Source of the DNA: Desulfobacterales bacterium
Lineage (GTDB): Bacteria; Desulfobacterota; Desulfobacteria; Desulfobacterales; Desulfobacteraceae
Length of the DNA stretch: 23,495 nt
Direction of reading: 5' to 3'
NCBI GenBank assembly: GCA_022361135.1
Contig: JAKSBM010000780.1
Coordinates: 1 to 23,495, forward strand
The position numbers and the translations under genes are program-made. The notes under the pieces are model-generated. The model saw nothing but the letters and a program-made list of their open reading frames with translations. It made no database searches and had not been told where the DNA came from. The stretch's first letter is position 1. Every line of letters starts with the position of its first letter. This document shows, piece by piece, positions 9,562 to 17,241 of this stretch.

Positions 9562-10293
9562 TTATTCGTGGTCAAAGATATACCCCACCGAACGGCGGCT
9601 TTTGAAAAAGGCGGGCTTTTTGGGATTTTCCTCAAAATATTTCCGGAAACGGACAATGAAATTGTCCACGGTGCGGGTGCTGGTGTCCCGGGAATAGCCC
9701 CAGCCGGCGTTGAGGAGGGTCTCCCTGGACAGGGGGCGCCCCTTGTGGGCAATGAAAATTTTTAACAGGATTATTTCCTGCTCGGTGAGGGTGATTTCGC
9801 CCCCCACACATTTGGCCGTGGAGGTAACAAAATCGATGTGGTTGGGTCCGAAAACATAGCTCTCCCCCTGGAAAAGGGGCTGGGATCGAGGCTCTTCTTC
9901 CGGGGAACCATACCATTCCTTTTTCTTCAGAAGCCGCTCCAATCGCAGGAGAAACTCTTCCAGATCAAAGGGTTTGGACAGGTAATCGTCCACACCGTAT
10001 CGCAGCCCCCTGATCTTATCCTTGGTGTCCCCCCGCGCAGAAAGGATAAGGACGGGAATCTTTTCATCCTCCTTGCGGATGGTCTTCAGAATGGAGAAGC
10101 CGTCAATCATGGGGAGCATGATGTCCAAAACGATGAGATCGGGCTTCCAGCTCCGCCATTTGTCAAGTCCTTCAATGCCGTCCTGGGCCACCAGGGGGTC
10201 ATACCCGGCCAGTTTAAGATTCAATTGCAACCCATCGGCAATGTGGGTTTCATCTTCTATGACCAGAATACGCTTTTTTTCAACCGCTTCCAT
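9562..10293 (-). CDS. OmpR/PhoB-type two-component response regulator
   Basis: The 243-residue protein has a receiver domain (about residues 7-120) with the acidic pair at Glu14/Asp15, the phospho-acceptor Asp57 in LIVLDIMLP, Ser85 and Lys107 in LSKPFD. A winged-helix DNA-binding domain follows (about 140-240), containing LTEQEIILLKIF and ending RRSVGYIFDHE. GGGAG lies 8 bases before the ATG. The gene overlaps the 3' end of the membrane kinase gene by 37 bases, which makes that kinase its probable partner. It is the only clear DNA-binding output in the five-gene signalling block. The target genes are unknown; the antiporter and SLC13 genes immediately downstream are the obvious candidates by position. 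Confidence 0.93.
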   Translation of the reverse strand: MEAVEKKRILVIEDETHIADGLQLNLKLAGYDPLVAQDGIEGLDKWRSWKPDLIVLDIMLPMIDGFSILKTIRKEDEKIPVLILSARGDTKDKIRGLRYGVDDYLSKPFDLEEFLLRLERLLKKKEWYGSPEEEPRSQPLFQGESYVFGPNHIDFVTSTAKCVGGEITLTEQEIILLKIFIAHKGRPLSRETLLNAGWGYSRDTSTRTVDNFIVRFRKYFEENPKKPAFFKSRRSVGYIFDHE

Positions 10294-11285
10294 AACTTCT
10301 TCTCCCTGACATTGGCGATGCTGGCCCGGGGGATGGTCAATACAAAGGTTGCCCCCATTCCCTTGCCCTCACTGGCAACGCCCACGCGCCAGCCGTGGAT
10401 CATGGCAATGCTGGAAACCAAATAGAGCCCCAGGCCGGACCCGGTCCCCCGGTTGGCATCGTCCCGACCGGATTGGTAAAATTTTCGAAATATCTTTTTG
10501 GCTTCCTGGCGGTCCACGCCAATGCCGTTATCCTTGAACTCAATGGTGACCTTCTGGAGGTACGCCTTGAATACGATATCCAGTTGGGGGGTATCGGATT
10601 CGTTGTATTTGATGGCATTTGAGATGATATTCATCAACAACATCTCAAATAAGAACAGATTCACCGGAAACCGAAACTCCCGCCCGGACGGATTATGAAA
10701 TTTTATATCACATCCCCTGAAAAGGGAGCCGTTTTTTTCACAGAATTGTTCCACCAATTCCACCAGGCTGCCATGGGTGACCTCGGAACCGAAATTCTGG
10801 CTCTCAATGCGGGCCAGGTTGAGAATCCGATTAATATTGTCCGTCAGCCGGTCAATGTCCTCCAGCATCTTAGTGGAATATTTTTTAATATCCTCGGGCT
10901 CCAGGGGATGGCGGATGAAGGTTTCCAGATAGAGGCGCAGGGAGGTGACCGGGGTTTTCAGTTCATGGGTGAAATTATAGATAAAATTATGCTGGAGCCG
11001 GAACAGATTCACCGTCTTCTGGTAATAGATAAAAGCCAAAAGGATCCCGGCCATGACCATGCCAAGGAGCAGGCTCAGGGCCAGGATGGTCATGTCTGTC
11101 TTGGAAGGAAAAATCTGCCCCGGATCAATGTGAAACTTGAGGACGATCAACTCCAGGGCAGAGGTAATCTCCATGTACCAGCTCACGGTAAGCACCAGGA
11201 AAGTGGCCAGGGACAGGATGGACACTGCAAAAATAAACACCGGATGGAGGTACCATCGGGATGGATTCAAAATTTGCAGACTCAT
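10257..11285 (-). CDS. Membrane-bound sensor histidine kinase
   Basis: The 342-residue protein has two membrane helices (about residues 16-37 and 65-87) bracketing a short periplasmic loop of about 27 residues. A HisKA domain follows with the phospho-accepting His107 in NFTHELKTPVTSLR. The HATPase domain has an N-box (MNIISNAIKYNES), a G1 box (FKDNGIGVD) and a G2 box (GTGSGLGLYLV). There is no HAMP or PAS domain, so sensing is probably through the small loop, the membrane or a partner. AAGGAG lies 8 bases before the ATG, and the gap to the upstream kinase gene is 3 bases. It overlaps the response regulator gene, so the two form a standard pair embedded in a larger signalling operon. Confidence 0.92.
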   Translation of the reverse strand: MSLQILNPSRWYLHPVFIFAVSILSLATFLVLTVSWYMEITSALELIVLKFHIDPGQIFPSKTDMTILALSLLLGMVMAGILLAFIYYQKTVNLFRLQHNFIYNFTHELKTPVTSLRLYLETFIRHPLEPEDIKKYSTKMLEDIDRLTDNINRILNLARIESQNFGSEVTHGSLVELVEQFCEKNGSLFRGCDIKFHNPSGREFRFPVNLFLFEMLLMNIISNAIKYNESDTPQLDIVFKAYLQKVTIEFKDNGIGVDRQEAKKIFRKFYQSGRDDANRGTGSGLGLYLVSSIAMIHGWRVGVASEGKGMGATFVLTIPRASIANVREKKLWKRLKKSVFWS

Positions 11286-11288
11286 ATA

Positions 11289-12572
11289 TTATTCTCCTTG
11301 TTCATCTTCCAGCCCGGGCAGGGACAGGGTAATCCGAACCCCATTGCCGGGTTCGCTGTCCAGATGAATGGTGCCCTTCAAGGTCTGGGTCACCAGGTTA
11401 AACACAATACTCATTCCCAATCCCGTGCCCCCCTTGCCCCGGCGGGTGGTATAAAAGGGATGGAAAATTTTTTCCTGCTGCTCCCGGTCCAGGCCCCATC
11501 CGTTGTCCGTATACACCAGACATAGGCCCTTCTCCCGGGGACGGACACGGAGCTGAATTTCCCCCTGGTCCCGGCCGTCAAATCCATGGATCAGGGAATT
11601 TAAAATCAAGTTGCTCAATATCCGGGAAAGGGCACCGGGGTAGGAGGTCACTTCCAGGGTTTCGGGGCAGTCCACATCAATGGAATGGCCGGATAGTTTA
11701 TACCGGGGAGCCAAACTGATCAAGACCCCATTAATATATCCCAGCACATTGAACCGTCGCAACTGCTCACTGGACTGGTCTGCGGCCACCTGTTTAAAAT
11801 TGGAAATCAGCTCCGCCGCCTTTTCCATGTTCACCAGAATACTCTGGGAAACCTCGGCCACGGTGTTTAAATAACCGTCCAATTCACTGCGTTTAAGGCG
11901 GCCATGGTCATATTCCTCCCGGAGTTCACGGGTTCGGGTTTCCAGCAGGGAGGCCGCCGTGACCCCGATGCCCACGGGGGTGTTGATTTCATGGGCCACC
12001 CCCGTGACCAATTCCCCCAGGGCAGCCATTTTTTCGGATTCAATTAATTTATCCTTGGCCTGCTCCAATCGTTCCAATGACCGTTGCAGCCGGCCATTGG
12101 CCTCTTCCAATTCCCGCTGGTGCCGCTCCTGGTCAGCCAGAAACCGTTTCCGTTCCAGGGCTTTGTTCACGGCATAATAAAGGACATCCATCTCCTGGAT
12201 GGGTTTGATAATATAATCCCATGCGCCCAGACGCAAGGCCTGGACCGTATCACCGATATTGCCTGCCCCGGACACGATAATAATGGGAGTCTGGGGCAAC
12301 TCCCGGGTGACCCGGGCAAGGACCTCAAGGCCATCCACCTCGGGCATGCGCAAATCGCACAGAATCAAATCCGGGGCATGGGCATGAATCTGTTCCATTC
12401 CCTGTCGGCCGTTTTCGGCCTGGACCACTCGAAAACCAAAATCTTCAAGGTAGCCGGCCATGCTGTCACGGATATAGGATTCGTCGTCAATGACCAATAT
12501 GGTTTCATCCATCGTTTGTTCCATCTTATGAATTGTCTCGGCAAAGGAAGGGGGCAATTCAGCTCCCATCAA
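11289..12572 (-). CDS. Cytoplasmic REC-histidine kinase
   Basis: The 427-residue soluble protein has an N-terminal receiver (about residues 24-140) with Asp73 in LILCDLRMP and Lys123 in YIIKP. A Glu/Arg-rich coiled coil (about 140-183) leads to a HisKA-like segment with His194 in GVAHEINTPVGIG. The C-terminal HATPase domain has SNLILNSLIHG, DNGWGLD and GGTGLGMSIV. Kinases with an N-terminal receiver are controlled by phosphorylation from another kinase, so this one probably sits in mid-relay. Its receiver closely resembles the N-terminal receiver of the hybrid kinase two genes upstream. The start is uncertain: TTG 12572 overlaps the lone receiver gene, ATG 12569 is next to it, and ATG 12512, just before the receiver, has a GGAA about 6 bases upstream. 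Confidence 0.9.
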   Translation of the reverse strand: MMGAELPPSFAETIHKMEQTMDETILVIDDESYIRDSMAGYLEDFGFRVVQAENGRQGMEQIHAHAPDLILCDLRMPEVDGLEVLARVTRELPQTPIIIVSGAGNIGDTVQALRLGAWDYIIKPIQEMDVLYYAVNKALERKRFLADQERHQRELEEANGRLQRSLERLEQAKDKLIESEKMAALGELVTGVAHEINTPVGIGVTAASLLETRTRELREEYDHGRLKRSELDGYLNTVAEVSQSILVNMEKAAELISNFKQVAADQSSEQLRRFNVLGYINGVLISLAPRYKLSGHSIDVDCPETLEVTSYPGALSRILSNLILNSLIHGFDGRDQGEIQLRVRPREKGLCLVYTDNGWGLDREQQEKIFHPFYTTRRGKGGTGLGMSIVFNLVTQTLKGTIHLDSEPGNGVRITLSLPGLEDEQGE

Positions 12573-12942
12573 CCAGGGATACCAGGACCTGAACCAGGGG
12601 GCTGATATCCCCGAGGGGTTTAATCATCACCCTGTCGGCGGTGACGCCCAGGGACCGAATTTCACGGGGGGGGGAATAATCTGCGGTGCCGGTGTGAACC
12701 ACCAGCTGAATGGCGGGGTTTATTTGAACGGCTTTAAGCATAAAGGCATTTCCATCTTCGCCGGGAAGGCGAATATCCACCACGGCGCCGTGGATATGGT
12801 TCGCCGCCATGATGGCCAAAGCCTCTTCACTGCTTTCCGCCGTAAAGACCACATGGCCTTCGTCCTCCATGTATGCGGCAATACTGCGCCGGATGCTTTC
12901 CTCATCATCCAAAATTAAAAATTGTTTTACCGGGTTGGACAC
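12559..12942 (-). CDS. Stand-alone receiver (CheY-like) protein
   Basis: The 127-residue protein consists of a receiver domain only. It has the acidic patch LDDEE near residue 12, phospho-acceptor Asp56 in AVVDIRLPG, a Thr-rich switch VVHTGT, and Lys108 in VMIKPL, so it should be phosphorylatable. There is no output domain. Proteins of this kind act as phosphate shuttles or sinks, or regulate a partner by direct binding. The GTG start has GGGAGG 4 bases upstream, and the gene overlaps the hybrid kinase gene by 16 bases and the REC-kinase gene by up to 14. It probably accepts phosphate from one of the flanking kinases, inferred from position. Confidence 0.9.
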   Translation of the reverse strand: MSNPVKQFLILDDEESIRRSIAAYMEDEGHVVFTAESSEEALAIMAANHIHGAVVDIRLPGEDGNAFMLKAVQINPAIQLVVHTGTADYSPPREIRSLGVTADRVMIKPLGDISPLVQVLVSLVDGS

Positions 12943-14996
12943 GTGCCTCCCTCTAATATTTTTTGAATGGCCTCGGACAATTTATCCACGGTGACCGGTT
13001 TCATGAAGAACCGGCTGATCCCAGCTTCTTCAACCCGTTCCGGTCCCAGTGAAGCGGAATAGCCGGAACAGAGGATTATGGGCATGTCCGCCTTGAGCGC
13101 CAACATATCCCGGGCCAACTCAATGCCGGTTTTCCCGGGCATGGTCTGATCCAGAATCACCAGGTCAACCTGATCCAGGGATTCCCGGTAATAGGCAAAG
13201 GCCTCTTCCGGGGAAAAGAAAATGGTGGGGGCATATCCCAACAGCTCAAACCCCTCCTGGTACATGAGGGCAATGTCCCGGTCATCATCCACGACCAGGA
13301 TGCGCTCCCCGCTTCCCACCTGGCCCTGGGGCTGGTGGGTTTCCCCATCTTCGTGCCCCACGGCGTCCTGGGCTGCGGGCAGGTAGACGGAGAAGACCGC
13401 CCCCTCGTTGGGACTGCTCTGGACCCGGACCGTTCCGTCACAGGCCCGGGCAATGCTGTAAACCATGGCCAATCCCAGGCCGGTGCCCTTGCCCTCTTCC
13501 TTGGTGGTATAGTAGGGATCAAAAATCCGTTCCTGGACATCCGCTCCCATGCCGCATCCGGTGTCGGCCACCTCAAGTACCATATAAACCCCCGGGCCCT
13601 GGGGCAATTGGGGAAAATCAATCATATCCCCCCGGGTCAGCACCCGTTGGTGGAGCCCCACGGTGAGGGTTCCGCCCCGGGCTTCCATGGCGTGGAAGGC
13701 ATTGGTACACAAATTCATGACCACCTGATGGATCTGGGTGGGATCGGCCAGCACCGGCACTGAATTCCGATCCACCTGGTCCCGGATCTCAATGGTGGAT
13801 GGAATGGAGCCCTTGAGGAACTTGATCACCTCTCGAACCAATGGATGAAGGCGGATGGGTCGTTTTTTCTCCACCCCACCCCGGTTAAAGGAAAGAATCT
13901 GACTCACCAGGTCTGCGGCACGCATGGCCGCCATCTGAATTTTTTCACTGCGGCGGTAATTGTCCCCCCCGGCCTCGGAGGTCCGCATGATCATATCGGC
14001 ATATCCCAGAACCGGACTGAGGATATTGTTTAAATCGTGGGCAATGCCGCCGGCAAGGGTTCCGATGGCTTCCATTTTCTGGGACTTACGCAATTGCTGT
14101 TCCAGGTTCTGCCACCGTTTTTCCGCCCGCTTTTTTTCCGTGACATCCAAAAGGGAAAGGATCTGCTGCTCCGGACTTCCCGGTATGGCCCCCAGGCTGA
14201 CATAGGCATGGCGGATGCCCCCGTCATCGTTGACAAACCGGGTTTCATACTGCATGGATGCCGCCCCGTCACCGCCCAGCCGACTGCAATTATCCATGAA
14301 ATTCCCCATGGCTGCGATGTCCTGTGGATGCACAAAATCGCGCCAGCTCTTTTGGTTTTCAATGGCCCCCCGGGCCATGCCCATGAGTTGGGCAAAACCG
14401 GGATTGGCCCGGGAAATGGTTCCATCCTTTTCCACGATGACGGCGGCAATGCCAATGTGCTCAAAAATGGCTTTATATTGACGACGGCTCTGGCCCAGGG
14501 CCTCGGTGCGCTTCCGCACCAATTCCTCCAGCCGTTCCTGGTAGGCGATATTCTCCTGCTTCAAACGGCGCTGCTTCAAACATTTTTCCACGGAATGGAG
14601 CAGAACTTCCATGTCCCGAACCGGCTTGAGAATATAGTCGCTGGCCCCCAGGTTCAGGGCCTTGACCACGTCTGCAATTTCCCCGGTCCCCGACGCCACC
14701 ACCACGGGAATCTCCGGATTTTTTTCCCCCATTTGGGAAAGGACCTGGAATCCATCCATGCCGGGCATGCGCAAATCCAGGAGGATCAAATCCGGTTTTT
14801 CGCGATCAAAGATTTCAAGCCCCTGCTCCCCGCTGTCGGCTTCAAATATCGTATATCCATAATCTTCGAGAAAGGTACGAACGCTCTGACGAACATAGAT
14901 TTCGTCATCAATGGCCAGAATTTTATGAGTGGTTTCGAATTCCAAAGTCTCGCCTGCTGTTTTATCCGTCATGAAATGTTCAGCATTGACCTGCAA
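12927..14996 (-). CDS. Hybrid sensor histidine kinase, REC-PAS-HisKA-HATPase-REC
   Basis: The 689-residue soluble protein is the first gene of the signalling block. It has an N-terminal receiver (about residues 25-140, Asp74 in LILLDLRMPG, Lys124) and a short coiled coil. A PAS domain (about 170-290) follows, then HisKA with His320 in GGIAHDLNNIL. The HATPase domain has MNLCTNAFHAM, ADTGCGMG and GTGLGLAMV. A second receiver lies at the C-terminus (about 565-685, Asp616 in LVILDQTMPG, Lys666). With receivers at both ends it can take in and pass on phosphate. No membrane segment is present, so it senses an internal cue or receives a signal through a partner. The start is uncertain: TTG at 14996, or ATG at 14972, which lies inside an inverted repeat. 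Confidence 0.92.
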   Translation of the reverse strand: MQVNAEHFMTDKTAGETLEFETTHKILAIDDEIYVRQSVRTFLEDYGYTIFEADSGEQGLEIFDREKPDLILLDLRMPGMDGFQVLSQMGEKNPEIPVVVASGTGEIADVVKALNLGASDYILKPVRDMEVLLHSVEKCLKQRRLKQENIAYQERLEELVRKRTEALGQSRRQYKAIFEHIGIAAVIVEKDGTISRANPGFAQLMGMARGAIENQKSWRDFVHPQDIAAMGNFMDNCSRLGGDGAASMQYETRFVNDDGGIRHAYVSLGAIPGSPEQQILSLLDVTEKKRAEKRWQNLEQQLRKSQKMEAIGTLAGGIAHDLNNILSPVLGYADMIMRTSEAGGDNYRRSEKIQMAAMRAADLVSQILSFNRGGVEKKRPIRLHPLVREVIKFLKGSIPSTIEIRDQVDRNSVPVLADPTQIHQVVMNLCTNAFHAMEARGGTLTVGLHQRVLTRGDMIDFPQLPQGPGVYMVLEVADTGCGMGADVQERIFDPYYTTKEEGKGTGLGLAMVYSIARACDGTVRVQSSPNEGAVFSVYLPAAQDAVGHEDGETHQPQGQVGSGERILVVDDDRDIALMYQEGFELLGYAPTIFFSPEEAFAYYRESLDQVDLVILDQTMPGKTGIELARDMLALKADMPIILCSGYSASLGPERVEEAGISRFFMKPVTVDKLSEAIQKILEGGTCPTR

Positions 14997-15021
14997 CGGA
15001 ACGTTCCGGTCATTTCATGAC
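14968..15021 (-). promoter_or_regulatory. Inverted repeat and palindrome over the hybrid kinase start
   Basis: An 11-base perfect inverted repeat (GTCATGAAATG at 14968-14978, CATTTCATGAC at 15011-15021) encloses 32 bases. Within it lies a separate perfect 12-base palindrome, CGGAACGTTCCG (14997-15008). In the mRNA the downstream arm contains the candidate ATG start at 14972, so folding would hide it. As DNA the 12-base palindrome could be an operator. Both structures are seen directly; a function is inferred. Confidence 0.5.
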
Positions 15022-15431
15022 AATTAATCCAGAAAATGGAATGAATTCGCGCCCTATTCCGCATGAATCCGTCTGGGCAAATTGTCATCCCTCGGGCGAA
15101 ATGCCTTCCCCCCATCTGCCGCGTTCCAGAATTTCCCACGGTAAAACATTACAGCGTCGCATTCTGCGCCTGGCAGAACAGGCAGGTTCATTTCGTGAAA
15201 TAGCCGGAGACAACCCGTTTTCACTGCGAAACATTATTCCCAGATACATGGCAATGTCAAGGGATAATCGCGTTTGATGTCCCCCCACAATATGAAGTTC
15301 CCAGGGCGCTACCACACCGTCATAGGAAACAAATGATCCGTTCAAACCCCATGTGGGAAGAAATCCATCCCCAAAGCAAGCGAACCTCAGCCCCACCCAA
15401 AGCCTTTCGGCCCACCATGTCACCCGGGGTT
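15022..15431 (-). other. Gene-poor leader region between acyl-CoA synthetase and hybrid kinase
   Basis: No convincing gene lies here. A 112-codon minus-strand frame (15085-15423) and an 86-codon plus-strand frame (15017-15277) look like nothing I recognise, and the promoter-like sequence at 15233-15260 falls inside both. The gap also holds a small hairpin, GCCTG-N6-CAGGC (15168-15183). If the promoter is real, the kinase mRNA has a leader of about 230-255 bases, long enough to be regulated. Confidence 0.5.
15233..15260 (-). promoter_or_regulatory. Candidate sigma70 promoter of the signalling operon
   Basis: On the minus strand a perfect -35 box TTGACA (15255-15260) is followed after 16 bases by AATAAT (15233-15238, 5 of 6 to TATAAT). 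It lies about 235-260 bases upstream of the hybrid kinase start and points toward it. It is the best housekeeping-type promoter match I found in the window. Confidence 0.6.
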
Positions 15432-17117
15432 TCAGGCCGTGGAAATGGAAGCGGCATCCTCCCGCTCCAACAGGGTCACGGCCCGTTCCCGCAATTTATA
15501 CTTCTGGATTTTCCCCGAAGCCGTGGTGGGATAGGTCTCAACAAAAAAGAAAAAGGCAGGAATTTTATGGAAGGCAATCCTGTGGGAACAAAAATCCAAG
15601 AACTCCTCCTCACTGCTTTCCTCACCGGCCTTGAGCACAATATAGGCCACCACCTCTTCCCCGTACTTGATGCTGGGCACCCCCACCACCTGGACATCCA
15701 TAACCTTGGGATGGGTATAGAGGAACTCTTCTATTTCACGGGGATAGATATTTTCTCCCCCCCGGATGATCATATCCTTGATCCGGCCGGTGATCCGGCA
15801 ATAGCCGTGTTCATCCATGACAGCCAAATCCCCGGTGTGGAGCCACCCCTTTTCATCGATGGCCGCCCGGGTGGCTTCTGGATTGTTGTAATACCCCTTC
15901 ATGACATGGTAGCCCCGGGTGCAGAGTTCCCCCTGGACACCGGTACCCACCTCGGCCAGGGTCCCGGGATCAATGATCTTCACCTCCACCTGGGGCAGGG
16001 CCCGCCCCACGGTGGAAACCCGCAGTTCCAGACTATCATCGGGCCGGGTCTGGGTGATGCCGGGGGAGGCCTCGGTCTGACCGTAGACAATGGTCATTTC
16101 ACCAATGCCCATGAAATCCACCACCTTTTTCATCACCTCGATGGGACAAGGAGAACCGGCCATGATCCCGGTGCGCAGGTGGGAGGTGTCGTACTCCTTT
16201 TTCTCCATTTCCTCCAATTCGGCGATGAACATGGTGGGTACTCCGTGTAGGGCGGTGCATTTATTGGAAGACACTACCCGGAGCACCATGTCGGGTTTAA
16301 ACTGGGTCACCGGGGACATGCAGGCAGCGGAAACCAGGCAGGTCAAGGTTCCCAGGACACAGCCAAAACAATGGAAGAAGGGAACCGGGATGCAGAGGTT
16401 GTCCTCACAGGTGAAATTCATGCACTCCCCAATGCTTTTGGCATTGCCAATGAGATTGGTGTGACTGAGCATCACCCCCTTGGGGAATCCCGTGGTGCCC
16501 GAGGTGTATTGCATATTAATGGTATCGTCGGGGGAAAGGCTGTCGCAACGGTCCTGGAGCTGGCGTGGGGAAACGGATTTTCCCATTTCCAGAAGTTGGT
16601 TCCAGGTGAACATGCCCTTGGACGCATCCCCCTGGGGACCGATGAAGACGATGTTTTTGAGATGGGGAAGCTTGGGGGAATTCAATTTGCCGGGCTCACA
16701 TTGCTTCACCCCGGGGCAAACATCCTTAACAATCTTCAAATATTCGTCCCGTTCCCGGACCCCGCCCATGAAAACCAGGGTAGAGGCATGGGACTGGGAC
16801 AAAAGGTATTCCAGCTCAAAGCTTTTATAATTGGTGTTCACCGTCACCAGAACCGCCCCCATCTTTCCGGTGCCGAACTGGGAGTATAACCATTCCGGGA
16901 TATTGGAGCCCCAGATGGCCACCTTGTCCCCCCGTTCAATGCCCAATGCCATGAATCCCCGGGCCACATCGTCGCAGACATCCCGAAACTGCCCATAGGT
17001 CAGGTCGATGCCGTATTCATAGTAGGATACTGCAGGGCGATGCTCAAACTGATCCGCAGCAATATCCAGGAGCTGTCCGATGGTGGTTCGGCCTACCTCA
17101 TATCTGGGTCGTTGCAT
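15432..17117 (-). CDS. AMP-binding acyl-CoA synthetase (fatty acid-CoA ligase type)
   Basis: The 561-residue adenylate-forming enzyme activates a carboxylic acid with ATP and joins it to coenzyme A. The P-loop-like motif YTSGTTGFPKGV is at 204-215. The aromatic-rich motif IVYGQTEASPG, GELCTRGYHVMKGYY and the hinge TGDLAV with the RIKDMIIRGGENIYP motif follow in order. The catalytic Lys536 lies in PTTASGKIQKYKLRE. The overall pattern resembles medium-chain acyl-CoA synthetases of the ACSF2/FadD-like group, though chain length and substrate cannot be fixed from sequence. It has no neighbouring beta-oxidation gene. The start ATG is preceded by GGGAGG within an extensive inverted repeat, suggesting control at translation or by a DNA-binding protein. 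Confidence 0.92.
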   Translation of the reverse strand: MQRPRYEVGRTTIGQLLDIAADQFEHRPAVSYYEYGIDLTYGQFRDVCDDVARGFMALGIERGDKVAIWGSNIPEWLYSQFGTGKMGAVLVTVNTNYKSFELEYLLSQSHASTLVFMGGVRERDEYLKIVKDVCPGVKQCEPGKLNSPKLPHLKNIVFIGPQGDASKGMFTWNQLLEMGKSVSPRQLQDRCDSLSPDDTINMQYTSGTTGFPKGVMLSHTNLIGNAKSIGECMNFTCEDNLCIPVPFFHCFGCVLGTLTCLVSAACMSPVTQFKPDMVLRVVSSNKCTALHGVPTMFIAELEEMEKKEYDTSHLRTGIMAGSPCPIEVMKKVVDFMGIGEMTIVYGQTEASPGITQTRPDDSLELRVSTVGRALPQVEVKIIDPGTLAEVGTGVQGELCTRGYHVMKGYYNNPEATRAAIDEKGWLHTGDLAVMDEHGYCRITGRIKDMIIRGGENIYPREIEEFLYTHPKVMDVQVVGVPSIKYGEEVVAYIVLKAGEESSEEEFLDFCSHRIAFHKIPAFFFFVETYPTTASGKIQKYKLRERAVTLLEREDAASISTA

Positions 17118-17169
17118 CTTGCCTCCCTTTTTTAAGGTTATACAAGGGACCTTAAAAAAAGGAGGCAGG
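17118..17169 (-). promoter_or_regulatory. Long inverted repeat enclosing the synthetase ribosome binding site
   Basis: Two 22-base arms (17118-17139 and 17148-17169) match at 19 positions and enclose an 8-base loop. The arms contain GCCTCC, a T-run and AAGGT on one side and the complement on the other. In the minus-strand mRNA the downstream arm contains the GGGAGG Shine-Dalgarno sequence and ends at the base before the ATG, so the folded form would hide the ribosome binding site. It could equally act as a DNA operator. Confidence 0.65.
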
Positions 17170-17199
17170 ATGATTCAATCGGCGGGAAACGGAAATTAA

Positions 17200-17220
17200 T
17201 TGTAGGCAAAGACCCTACAA
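17200..17220 (-). terminator. Possible weak terminator after thyA
   Basis: A perfect 7-base stem (TTGTAGG / CCTACAA) with a 7-base loop lies 22 bases beyond the thyA stop. On the minus strand it is followed only by a broken T tract (TTAATTT), so it is a weak terminator at best; an operator role for the next gene is possible. Confidence 0.3.
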
Positions 17221-17241
17221 CCCACTAGGTAAAATGGGAAA

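Noticed and set aside
15017..15277. An 86-codon plus-strand frame opposite the signalling operon leader
   Set aside because: Its composition is not protein-like, no ribosome binding site is seen, and it is the only plus-strand candidate in a minus-strand region.
15085..15423. A 112-codon minus-strand frame beginning just after the acyl-CoA synthetase stop
   Set aside because: It has no ribosome binding site and no recognisable domain, and a strong promoter match (15233-15260) lies inside it.
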